Source of the DNA: Sulfolobus sp. S-194
Lineage (GTDB): Archaea > Thermoproteota > Thermoprotei_A > Sulfolobales > Sulfolobaceae
Assembly: GCF_012222305.1 (NCBI RefSeq)
Contig: NZ_CP035730.1
Location: 1,240,001-1,304,000 of the forward strand
Reading direction: 5' to 3'
DNA: 64,000 bases
Below, piece after piece: positions 37,487 through 45,650 of the stretch. The notes under the pieces are model-generated. The model did not search any database. It was not told the DNA's origin and saw nothing but the letters and a program-made list of their open reading frames with translations. Both the position numbers and the translations under genes were made by a program. Every line of letters starts with the position of its first letter. Positions within the stretch are counted from its first letter, which is position 1.

Positions 37487-37811
37487 TGAGAGAAAAGTAC
37501 AAACAATTAAGGAAATTATGGATCTCCTAAAGGATAATTCATTAACTACGAGCATTAGGCTAAGTATACTCCTTATCCTTTATATTTACGGCAAAATCAC
37601 CTTCAGCGAACTGTTAGCTTATACTTCTTTGAAAAAGAACACTCTTTATGTAAACTTACAAGTTCTAGCAGATAATGGACTGATAAAATATAAAAAGACT
37701 TTCTCGCTAAAGGGAATAATTAGTATAGTAGAGATAACGCCTAAAGGTAGGGAAGTAGTAGAGAAATTGTTTGAAATAATTGAGAATATAAAAGAGAAGG
37801 AGAAGAAATAG
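37470..37811 (+). CDS. winged-helix transcription regulator (locus 1)
   Basis: 113 residues: RLSILLILYIYGKITFSEL, then KKNTLYVNLQVLADNGLIKY (recognition helix and wing), as in MarR/ArsR-like archaeal regulators, with a charged C-terminal helix. It is the best candidate to bind the AGTTCA-N6-TGAACT palindromes. Overlaps the membrane-protein gene by 17 bases. Confidence 0.75.
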   Translation: MIKMSDERKVQTIKEIMDLLKDNSLTTSIRLSILLILYIYGKITFSELLAYTSLKKNTLYVNLQVLADNGLIKYKKTFSLKGIISIVEITPKGREVVEKLFEIIENIKEKEKK

Positions 37812-38592
37812 TCCAGTTTTTCTTACTTATATTGGTTAAGAAATTTTATAGGAAAATTCTCTCTACAACTTTTTAACGACTTCTAAGAATTAACGTGACT
37901 ATATAAATATCTACTCTAAATTAAGAAAAACTTATTATAATTCTATGAGTTACTTAATATCATTTAAGAAAGAAAGTAAAAAGAAGTAATACCTATACTT
38001 ATACTTACTAGTAGCAGTTTACGGAAAAATCTAGGAATATATAATTTTTAAAAATGATAAGCTTTAAATTAAAAAGCTTTTATCTTAAGACATTTATACA
38101 TTACATTTATTTTAAGATTAGAAATAAATTTTTTGTAAATATTAATTAAAATTCTAGAATATAATGATTTTAGTATAACTGCTATTGCTAGTTAATAGTA
38201 GTGACTGTAGTCGTCGTACTTATACTATCATTATAAAGGCAGAAAGAGATTATCTTAACTAACTCTATTATATTGATAATAATCTCATATGTTTTTTGTT
38301 ATTTTCTATATATGAAAATATGAATTAGAAAATAAAGACTTAAATATAAATTTCTTTGTAGATCTATCATCTTGACCTAGAAGTAGCTATAGAGTTTTAA
38401 TGTGTAGAAAATGTTTATGTACAAGAAATTACGAGATTTTTGGGAGATCGTCACAATGAACTTCGAAACGCTCGCACGATTAATTCTTCTCATATTTAAA
38501 CTTTAAGCCGAGAAAACACAAGCTAGAAGACCTTGCTTACGCAATATAAGACTATTTACTGGGAGTACAGGTAACAAAAAGCCTTATAGCTT
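37812..38592. other. intergenic region with an IS1-type fragment
   Basis: About 780 bases. From about 38440 to 38582 the plus strand encodes a decayed piece of the ISC1173-like transposase N-terminus (KPRKHKLEDLAYAI then a stop, DYLLGVQVTK), matching the element at 48285-49456. The rest is A+T-rich without a gene. The fragment ends 10 bases before the CPBP gene. Confidence 0.75.
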
Positions 38593-39273
38593 TTATTTTT
38601 TTCTAATATATAAAATAACGAAGATTTCATGAGCAATTATTGCTGGTATAATAGAGTTAGTTAAAATAACACCTATGCCATTTATAAAGGAAATTATGAA
38701 AGAGGAAATGCCAATTATTAAAAGTTGGTATTTATTTTTCAAATATAGAATTTGTTGGTATGTGAATAGCAAGCTTGTAATTAGCAACGATTCGATAATA
38801 TTTAGATTAAATTTATATATCAAAAATGGTAAAAGAACGCCTCTAAATATAATTTCCTCACTTAACGGAGATAACAAAAATGCTATTTTGTTATAGTATT
38901 TTGATCCGAATAATTCAATGTTTTTAATCCAAATTATTTGAGATAGATTTTTGTATAATTTCGCATAATTAAAATTATATAAAAGTAAGAATATTATTCC
39001 TCCAAAATCAGAAAACGATATATTAGCTAGAATTAATAATATTGTGATTTTAAAGAAAAAAATAGATATATAAAATTTAAATAGATTAAATATATCAAAA
39101 TTGAATATTAGCGAAAAATATATACCTATAATCATAGAAAATATAAAATAGTATATCCTACCTATTAAATACATTTTATAAGTTCGAGTAATTTTATGAA
39201 TAGCAAGATTACCTAAAGTCCATATTGTCATAAGAATTAAGTAGCTACTGATAAAAATGATAAATCTAATCAT
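38593..39273 (-). CDS. CPBP-family membrane protein (SagE-like), atypical
   Basis: 226 residues, about six helices. Motif 1 is intact (EEIIFR); motif 2, normally FxxxH, reads FTYQQ, so the metal-binding His seems replaced; motif 3 keeps H (AHEIF). CPBP proteins are membrane metalloproteases; in streptolysin-S-like clusters (SagE) they serve as immunity or leader-peptidase proteins. It is the last gene of the locus 1 modification operon, after a canonical CPBP. Confidence 0.75.
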   Translation of the reverse strand: MIRFIIFISSYLILMTIWTLGNLAIHKITRTYKMYLIGRIYYFIFSMIIGIYFSLIFNFDIFNLFKFYISIFFFKITILLILANISFSDFGGIIFLLLYNFNYAKLYKNLSQIIWIKNIELFGSKYYNKIAFLLSPLSEEIIFRGVLLPFLIYKFNLNIIESLLITSLLFTYQQILYLKNKYQLLIIGISSFIISFINGIGVILTNSIIPAIIAHEIFVILYIRKK

Positions 39274-39274
39274 T

Positions 39275-39961
39275 TTATGGATACCTCCTTGATGTATAAT
39301 ATAGGTATATATTTTGTGATAAATGAACTAGAAATACTAATAGCAAACTATTTGATAAATAGAATAGTATACCGTAAACTAATCCAGAGGAAAACTTATT
39401 AATTAGAACATAATAATTTTGAAAATATAAATGGTTCAATGAATAAATCAAACTGGAAATAATTAATACTAAAAATATATTAATATGTAGATGATATAGT
39501 AGTAAATTAAATACTAGGAACCTATATATTATCTCTTCAAGAAATGTAACTATAATTAACAAATATATTTTAATTCGATAAGATATAACAATTCTAGGTA
39601 TAATAAATTTTCCCTTTTCTATTAAAAGCCAAATCACTATTGCTGACTCAAAAAATTCAAGATATGTATTCATTACACCTATTATTGGAGATAATATTAA
39701 CAATATGAGATAATTATAGTTAATTTTTACGCTTAAACTTTTAATCATGTAATTTACTAAACTAGAATTTGAAGTAAAAGCTACTATAATAAGAACTAGA
39801 AGAGATACTATATACTGAGTAACAAAAAAGTTTGTTTCAAAAGGTTTTTTGTTTTTTAAAAATATAACATAAATATTTGTTAAAAAAAGAGAAAGTGAGA
39901 ACGGAAAAGAAATAGATAATAAAATAAGTATATACTCAAGGTAGTAAATGGGGATACTCAT
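39275..39961 (-). CDS. CPBP-family membrane metalloprotease (SagE-like)
   Basis: 228 residues with all three motifs: LEEIIYR, SLNHLY and HLSQN. Overlaps the 3' end of the YcaO gene, so translation is coupled. Likely removes the leader from the modified peptide or protects the producer; two adjacent CPBPs allow both tasks. Inference from sag-like clusters. Confidence 0.82.
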   Translation of the reverse strand: MSIPIYYLEYILILLSISFPFSLSLFLTNIYVIFLKNKKPFETNFFVTQYIVSLLVLIIVAFTSNSSLVNYMIKSLSVKINYNYLILLILSPIIGVMNTYLEFFESAIVIWLLIEKGKFIIPRIVISYRIKIYLLIIVTFLEEIIYRFLVFNLLLYHLHINIFLVLIISSLIYSLNHLYFQNYYVLINKFSSGLVYGILFYLSNSLLLVFLVHLSQNIYLYYTSRRYP

Positions 39962-41261
39962 TTTTTACTCCTCCGTATTTTACTAATAATGGGTGTTTAG
40001 AAGGAGGCAAAGAGGGTAAGGCTAAGTCAACTAATTCTGGAATGTATACTTTAACTACAGAAAATCCTAACTCAGCAATTTCAGGTGAAGTTATATCTAA
40101 AAATGTAGAATATTTAGATATTTTTCTAAGATATGATATTAATTCATATATCTGATCCTCTATGCTGATATAATTTTTACCATTACTTATGTCAGATAAA
40201 TTAATCTTACCTTGAATTAGCTGGTTTAATATATTATTCTTCCTGGAAATTTCTGTTGGTAATAGCCAACGTGCTACATTAGAGTCTAAATCTAGAAATA
40301 ATGTCTTATCATTTATAATGGAGTCCACATTATTAATGAAACGACCTATAGCAAAGTCCGCATAAGCTAATCCACTTGCCGCTTCGGCTAATGCTCCATA
40401 TATTGCGTATAACGGGTTTAAACTAGCTCTTAGACCAAATAAAATATAAGGAAATTTATTATATCTATTCTTTATAAAAGCTCCTACTGTATGAACAGGC
40501 ATATCTGGTAAAAAGAAATCAACAAATTTTATGTTATATGAGGAGTTTTTTATTATATTATTTAATTCTTCATTATCTACGGAAATTTCTGGGGAAGGAG
40601 TAAGTGTATACCATTTTATCATAAAATTATTTCTTTCAATATATTCTAGAATAGCATGCGTTAATGCACTTTTAATATCAGTATGCGCAGCTGCCCCATT
40701 GGAGGTAGAAATTAGTATTAATTTCTCATTATTATGTAATTGATAGCCCATAAATATTTGGGCTGGGACATAAATCTCCTTTTTTGGATATAATAATGAA
40801 GGACATTTTATCCATCCTAGTGCCATTTCCTTAGTTGGTTTATAAAGTCCTGTTAACGAATATTGATAATCTGTATATAGAACGAGATATTCAAAAGGTA
40901 TTACATCTTCTCCTTTTCTTTCTAATTCTCTGTAAGTATAATATTCTACGTTTTTCATATGTTTCTGAAACCCGGCAATTAATGAATATCTTTCAACTAT
41001 TTCTCCTATTAATTTCGTAAAAGCTTCCTCAAATGTTAACCCCACTCCAGCTATATGATTCCTTATTTCTGTTTTAGTACTAATAAAAAGTTTCTCATAA
41101 TGAGGTAATGTAGCTGACACAGTGTAAAACGGTAATCTGTATCTATTGTTTGCTATTGCTATATCACTATCTACTATTCCCGTTAACACGTTAAGAATAG
41201 GTTTATACTTAGAGATAAGATATATGTTAAGAGGATATTTAATATTTTTCACTCTTTTCAC
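39936..41261 (-). CDS. YcaO cyclodehydratase (SagD-like) of TOMM locus 1
   Basis: 441 residues. YcaO ATP-site blocks are visible: FEEAFTKLIGEIVERYSL (ExxER) and NGAAAHTDIKSALTHAILEYIERNNF (ExxER). The tail NEYPHLLP is a degenerate form of the Pro-rich end of azoline-forming YcaOs. It uses ATP to cyclise Cys/Ser/Thr of a precursor peptide to azolines, together with the overlapping E1/RRE protein (23-base overlap). Very A+T-rich. Confidence 0.88.
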   Translation of the reverse strand: MKRVKNIKYPLNIYLISKYKPILNVLTGIVDSDIAIANNRYRLPFYTVSATLPHYEKLFISTKTEIRNHIAGVGLTFEEAFTKLIGEIVERYSLIAGFQKHMKNVEYYTYRELERKGEDVIPFEYLVLYTDYQYSLTGLYKPTKEMALGWIKCPSLLYPKKEIYVPAQIFMGYQLHNNEKLILISTSNGAAAHTDIKSALTHAILEYIERNNFMIKWYTLTPSPEISVDNEELNNIIKNSSYNIKFVDFFLPDMPVHTVGAFIKNRYNKFPYILFGLRASLNPLYAIYGALAEAASGLAYADFAIGRFINNVDSIINDKTLFLDLDSNVARWLLPTEISRKNNILNQLIQGKINLSDISNGKNYISIEDQIYELISYLRKISKYSTFLDITSPEIAELGFSVVKVYIPELVDLALPSLPPSKHPLLVKYGGVKNEYPHLLP

Positions 41262-42351
41262 CTGATAATTTTTCTAAAAGATTTTGAATGAAATTCGAAG
41301 TATTAATGTAGACGGGTTCTTGAATTGAATTAATTATACCACAAGCTGGACATGTAGGTGATCTAAGTATATCTTGAATTTGAATCTCAAATGTAGGTAT
41401 ATAAATACTTAAACTTTTCCCAAGTAGCTTACTGGTATTTAATGCAGATAAAAGAATAGTCTCAGAAATTACCATAGATGCTAATATATTTAGAATTATA
41501 TTTCTATTATCATATTCTTTTATAGTATTTTTTGAATATTTATCAGATAGTTTGATAAACTTTAAATAGGCTTGAGTTTCAGTTAACCTAGCTCTTAATC
41601 GTAATTCAAAATCTTCAAAACATGCCGTATAAGGCGGATGTAAGCTCATAATATGAATAAAAGGACCATCTAGAATACCTATTGACATTGGAATTTTAAG
41701 TTGAATTAAGATCCTATTAAGATTTAATAAAAATAATATGCTAGGTCTAGACATAATAATACCTACTGCATCATAACCCATTAGAATTTGTTTGATTTCA
41801 TCTAATTTAGTTAACATTTCTAATCCGTCAACATTTTCTATTAGATTCAGATTAGCAATTTTAGTGTAAGTTTCATCTGGCATAATTTCTACGGAAATAT
41901 TTTTTATATCTTTTAGAAAAAGATTTATTAAATCACGAACAAAGAAATTATCTGAATACAAAATTATTCTAATATTTTCCTTTTTAAATTTCGTTATATT
42001 ACGAATATTTAACATATTATATATAATTTGATGTACAGTTTTATAATGCTCTTCACTAATTACTAAATTTTCGTTAATTAACTCATTAAATATTTTTTTA
42101 ACCTTACTCAAATCTAGGTCAGAAAGATTGAATTTTGATTCAATATCTTCAATGTCAATAACTTCTCCTTCTTGCAACTTTGAGAAACAATACTGTATAC
42201 AATTTATTACATTTTCTTGCTCATCTTCTAAGTTTATAATAGTTTCATAATAATTCCATATTCCTCTTCTAAATACCCAAACTTTTTCAGAATCTTTATA
42301 AATTATCGTATCACTGCTCAAAATATATTTTGTACCCATATTATCTTCCAC
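41239..42351 (-). CDS. E1-like/RRE protein (SagC / ocin-ThiF-like) of TOMM locus 1
   Basis: 370 residues. Residues ~1-100 form a winged-helix-like RiPP recognition element (EVIDIEDIESKFNLSDLDLSKV); a Rossmann-like middle (NIRIILYSDNFFVRDLINLF) follows; C334-x-x-C337 (CPACG) is one half of the usual zinc tetrad. Such proteins bind the leader peptide and activate YcaO. The divergent ocin-ThiF variants often lack other catalytic E1 residues, as here. Overlaps sagB by 11 bases and ycaO by 23. Confidence 0.8.
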   Translation of the reverse strand: MEDNMGTKYILSSDTIIYKDSEKVWVFRRGIWNYYETIINLEDEQENVINCIQYCFSKLQEGEVIDIEDIESKFNLSDLDLSKVKKIFNELINENLVISEEHYKTVHQIIYNMLNIRNITKFKKENIRIILYSDNFFVRDLINLFLKDIKNISVEIMPDETYTKIANLNLIENVDGLEMLTKLDEIKQILMGYDAVGIIMSRPSILFLLNLNRILIQLKIPMSIGILDGPFIHIMSLHPPYTACFEDFELRLRARLTETQAYLKFIKLSDKYSKNTIKEYDNRNIILNILASMVISETILLSALNTSKLLGKSLSIYIPTFEIQIQDILRSPTCPACGIINSIQEPVYINTSNFIQNLLEKLSGEKSEKY

Positions 42352-43270
42352 CTAGTCCCACTAATATCATATGAACTGCATGAGAGAAGATTCCATCTAT
42401 ATTAATTATCTCCTCTGCATTATGCTTATTGAAGCCTGCATAATCTAATGAAGAATATCCTAAAGCTTGAGAAACTAAATGTATAGCATATGCTATTTCT
42501 CCTATCTCAATCAATCCTAGTTTTAGTGATAGTTCGCCATATTTATAAAATGACCGTAATATTTTACTAGCTAATAATATAATTACATTTACATTTTCCA
42601 CTCCATTTACATAGTTAAAATCAGATAATTTATATAAATTATCTAGGTTAAAATTATTAATATATACAAGGCTATGCGAATAAGGTTGATATTTATATAT
42701 GCCTTTCTCTAATCCTCTAATGTTTAGTGAAATTACATATAAATCTATAGGATATAATGCCCCGCCACTAGGCGTTGCTCTAAACTTTTGAAATAAATTT
42801 TCATTCATAATCCCCTGGAGGTCTAGCTTTACTTTAGTAGTTATACCCTGAGAAAAATACAATATTGTAGAGAGGTCATCTAATTCCATTTCTCCCTTAA
42901 TAAATGTTCTATTACTTCTTCTCTTAGCAATCACTTTAAATATATCATCCCCACGTTGCTTAGGTTTAGGTAAATCTATTTTATTATACGAATATTCTTC
43001 TCCATAATCCCTATAAGCTAAGATTAATTGCATCAAATCGCTATAATTATATTTTATTGTTTGAATTATCATATCTAATGATCTTGTTCGTTGCTCTAAG
43101 TTTAGTAGATAACTTATGCTTAACAAATTATCATCAAATAATGAAACGTACAATTTTTTAACGTAATTATTCGGTGTTGTTACTGCGGTAGTAATCGAAT
43201 AAGGAGAAAATTTTGTTATATCATTAATATCTATTATGTGATAAAGCTTTGCTATGTTTACTTTAACCAT
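42341..43270 (-). CDS. SagB-type azoline dehydrogenase of TOMM locus 1
   Basis: 309 residues, nitroreductase-fold FMN enzyme. RRSNRTF at 117-123 and RATPSGGALYP at 164-174 contact FMN; YKYGELSLKLGLIEIGE at 242-258 and YAIHLVSQALGYSS are SagB family blocks. It oxidises azolines to azoles. First gene of a five-gene overlapping operon (sagB-C-ycaO-CPBP-CPBP), divergent from the precursor. Confidence 0.88.
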   Translation of the reverse strand: MVKVNIAKLYHIIDINDITKFSPYSITTAVTTPNNYVKKLYVSLFDDNLLSISYLLNLEQRTRSLDMIIQTIKYNYSDLMQLILAYRDYGEEYSYNKIDLPKPKQRGDDIFKVIAKRRSNRTFIKGEMELDDLSTILYFSQGITTKVKLDLQGIMNENLFQKFRATPSGGALYPIDLYVISLNIRGLEKGIYKYQPYSHSLVYINNFNLDNLYKLSDFNYVNGVENVNVIILLASKILRSFYKYGELSLKLGLIEIGEIAYAIHLVSQALGYSSLDYAGFNKHNAEEIINIDGIFSHAVHMILVGLGGR

Positions 43271-43310
43271 ATAAAATATGGGTAAAGTATTTCTTATAGG
43301 ATTATTTAAT

Positions 43311-43328
43311 AGTTCAAAAAAATGAACT
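43311..43328. promoter_or_regulatory. perfect operator palindrome, locus 1
   Basis: AGTTCA-AAAAAA-TGAACT between sagB (starting 43270, minus) and the precursor (43382, plus). It follows TTATTTAAT (possible TATA for the precursor) directly, so a repressor here would block the precursor promoter. Weaker copies stand at the exporter promoter (36743-36780). Confidence 0.75.
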
Positions 43329-43381
43329 CATAGCCATTATTAAATATTAGAATCTAGGATAAAATATTGAGGACATGAAGT

Positions 43382-43582
43382 ATGAAAATAACAAATAGAA
43401 ATGAGGTTAAATCTACCACTAGTAGTATTGAAGATAATATGGAGGTAGAATTAGTTCCTGGTGCATGTAGCACAACAGATATACTTTCATCATCTAGTTC
43501 GTGCTGCAGTAGCGGTAATGTAAGAATAGAAAAATGTACCGAAGAAAAAAAAGAACTATATAAGCTGAATACTATCAAGTGA
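43382..43582 (+). CDS. TOMM precursor peptide 1 (SagA-like)
   Basis: 66 residues. Leader 1-24 is charged (SSIEDNMEVE); then VPGACSTT (25-32), which resembles VAPGGCC of streptolysin S; a Ser/Cys core SSSSSCCSSG (36-45); and a hydrophilic tail with one more Cys (C52). GAGGA at 43369-43373 is a well-spaced ribosome-binding site. Its stop overlaps the next gene. Position opposite sagB-C-D and composition make it the probable substrate; up to ~15 Ser/Thr/Cys residues could be cyclised. Confidence 0.82.
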   Translation: MKITNRNEVKSTTSSIEDNMEVELVPGACSTTDILSSSSSCCSSGNVRIEKCTEEKKELYKLNTIK

Positions 43583-43866
43583 TATATATGGCTAAGAGAC
43601 CTCTAAGAATTATAGTTAACCAAATATATTCTGCTTTAAAGGAGGGCCCGTTAAAGGTAAGTGAGCTTAGGGAAAAAACTACAGCTTATGGTTGCTTTTT
43701 TGATTTTGCAATAAGTTATCTGTTAACATATGGAATAGTTAAGAAATATGTGAAAGGTAATGAGGAGTATTTTGAGCTTACAGATTTTGGTAAGAATTTG
43801 CCTACAGATCCAGATAGATGGGTCTCTGAATGGATTAATGACTGGTGGACGTGGATAGGTTGGTAA
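43579..43866 (+). CDS. small winged-helix protein translationally coupled to precursor 1
   Basis: 95 residues (GTG at 43579, or ATG at 43588 giving MAKRPLRI). IYSALKEGPLKVSELREKT and a wing KGNEEYFELTDFG are a winged helix. The tail WVSEWINDWWTWIGW has six Trp. It could be a repressor/autoregulator, or an RRE-like leader-binding protein, since RREs share the winged-helix fold. Co-translation with the precursor favours a direct peptide-related role; both are inference. Confidence 0.65.
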   Translation: MIYMAKRPLRIIVNQIYSALKEGPLKVSELREKTTAYGCFFDFAISYLLTYGIVKKYVKGNEEYFELTDFGKNLPTDPDRWVSEWINDWWTWIGW

Positions 43867-44107
43867 GACTTTATTTTTATTTTCATAACCTTAGTATAAT
43901 TATAGTTAGGGTAAAAAGTGCAATAAGCAGCTCCAGTTCTCTTAAGGGTTACAATCCTAGCCTAGAGATTTAAAGGTTTCTACAAAATTTCTAAAAGGAT
44001 GTGAATAAAGTAAGTGTTGAATTATCTTTGTAATAAGAGTTAGTTTGAGAGAAAAGGAAAGAAAAGAATTAGAGATTGTTTAGATAGGTTAGCATTTATC
44101 GGTAGAC
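43867..44107. other. intergenic region ending in a solo IS terminal fragment
   Basis: At 44091-44107, TAGCATTTATCGGTAGAC-type sequence is identical to the outer end of the IS at 62443. No transposase follows; a MITE abuts it directly. The remainder has no recognisable feature. Confidence 0.7.
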
Positions 44108-44233
44108 ATAGTGTCGTCGTTATGTTATAAATTCATTAGCGGAGTTTATCTCTAGTTAGAGAAAACGCTAGGATAAAGCTATTGTATGTCTTATTTTAAC
44201 ATAGAAATATAGATACTATTATGATGGCACTAT
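44108..44233 (-). mobile_element. MITE copy D (126 bp)
   Basis: Begins ATAGTGTCGTCGTTATG and ends ATGATGGCACTAT. The first 27 bases match the outer end of the IS1-type remnant at 50500. It separates locus 1 from the broken PaREP1 gene and lies 20 bases before that gene's conserved part. Confidence 0.85.
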
Positions 44234-44252
44234 GAACACACACAATTAATTT

Positions 44253-44715
44253 GTGGAAGAATTAATAAGAAGGGCTAGGGAAAAGGGTATTGATGTAGAA
44301 GAACTTTATAATTAAAGAGATATCTAAGGGCGAGCCGCAAGGAGAAACTAAATTGAGATTAGAAATTGCCGAAAAGTATATGTCTGAAGCTTATGAATAC
44401 TTGAAAAAGGGAGGTGCTGTTCAGGCTTCTGAGAAGGCTTATAAGGTTGCCGAAGAAGTGGTTAAAGCCCTAGCTGAGAAGTTTGAGACTGAAGAATATA
44501 AAAGAGCTACTGTTGAAGGCAGATGGTATACATACTTGCTTGCGAGTGCTACTAACGATTTGTCAAAGAGGTTAGGTGAGTGGGTTGCCGATGGGTGGAA
44601 CGCGGCTTACGTCTTACACGTTCATGAAGGTAAATTAAGCGTTGATAAAATTACCGTAAACATAGAGAAAGTGAAAAAGATGCTTGAAAACGCAAAGGGA
44701 GTGCTCTCGTCTTAA
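44253..44715 (+). pseudogene. PaREP1 family gene, frameshifted
   Basis: The downstream part (from 44353, about 120 residues: KYMSEAYEYLKKGGAVQASEKAYKVAEEVV) is a normal PaREP1 core. The N-terminal extension VEELIRRAREKGIDVEEL starts at GTG 44253 but is in another frame. One extra T in CTTTATAATT near 44310 ends it at TAA; without that T it reads on as ELIIKEISKGEPQGETKLRLE. A shorter protein from an internal TTG at 44353 could still be made. Confidence 0.75.
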
Positions 44716-44900
44716 CTCACTTGCGTAAATTTCATGTCCTTATTTGGGTTTTGACTTAACGGATTGGTCTTTTCCACGTTTATAACAAAAAATAAAGGAT
44801 GATCACCCACACCAGCAAGATGTTATAACAAGTTATCGTAATTTTAACGTAAAAATAATTAAATAACATAAAGACAACACTAAGACGCCGTCACTCTTAC

Positions 44901-45650
44901 TCATATTCTTATCGTTTTCACCCTCAGATAAGTTAACACTAACGTTATAACGCTCACAATAATGGGCGCTAAAACAGAGTATTCCACGTTAGGCTTAACG
45001 ATACTGAATCCCGGAGCCCTAACGTTATAATACAAGTATAACCCTTCAGCCAGCACCGGTAATGAGGTGTAGTAAAACTTTGTAAGCGAACTCACTTGCA
45101 TTAAAGCGTTAGTATAAACGAAGTACACTATCTCCCACAATACTATGTTTATCATTAGCGTGAGTTTACTCCCCTTATCGTAAAACAACGCACTTATGAA
45201 CGAGTTTAATGAAGTGTAGGCTATAACGTATAAGTAAAGTATTCCCACATACTCTAAATTCGGCAAACCCTTAAACACCGAGATCACGACCAGGGTGGGT
45301 ATTATAGGTATTATATAGCCCGTTAAGGTTACAGCGATAAGTGAGGAAACGTATTTTGAAAAGGCCAACTGTGTTTTACCCCCTAACTGTAATAATATGT
45401 ATTTTACGTTAGAGCCAAAGTCCTCACTTACTAAATCCCCAGCAAACAATATTGAACTGATCACTATAAAGTTGAACGTTATCGTAAATAGGTCCTCATA
45501 CGGGACGTAGTCGTAGCCCTCCTTAAGGCTTAAGTAGTTGAGGTAAGAAACAATTATTGAAAGTGCTATGAAAGCTAGCAAAATTCCGATAAACCTTTTC
45601 TTCCTCAGTATGATTAACGAGTAAAGTTTAATGTGCGAAAGCCTCAACAT
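44901..45650 (-). CDS. ABC-2 type permease, probable exporter of TOMM locus 2
   Basis: 249 residues with six hydrophobic helices. Overlaps its ATPase by 23 bases. Clearly richer in G+C than the YcaO and SagB genes. Tied to locus 2 by the operator at 46213-46229 in front of the operon. Confidence 0.75.
   Translation of the reverse strand: MLRLSHIKLYSLIILRKKRFIGILLAFIALSIIVSYLNYLSLKEGYDYVPYEDLFTITFNFIVISSILFAGDLVSEDFGSNVKYILLQLGGKTQLAFSKYVSSLIAVTLTGYIIPIIPTLVVISVFKGLPNLEYVGILYLYVIAYTSLNSFISALFYDKGSKLTLMINIVLWEIVYFVYTNALMQVSSLTKFYYTSLPVLAEGLYLYYNVRAPGFSIVKPNVEYSVLAPIIVSVITLVLTYLRVKTIRI

Noticed and set aside
38675..38896. Plus-strand open frame over the CPBP gene
   Set aside because: Antisense shadow of a gene with clear EEIIFR motif.
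38593..43866. Sulfolobicin locus
   Set aside because: Sulfolobicin genes (sulA-sulB-sulC) encode small secreted proteins with no YcaO or SagB enzymes; the content here is different.
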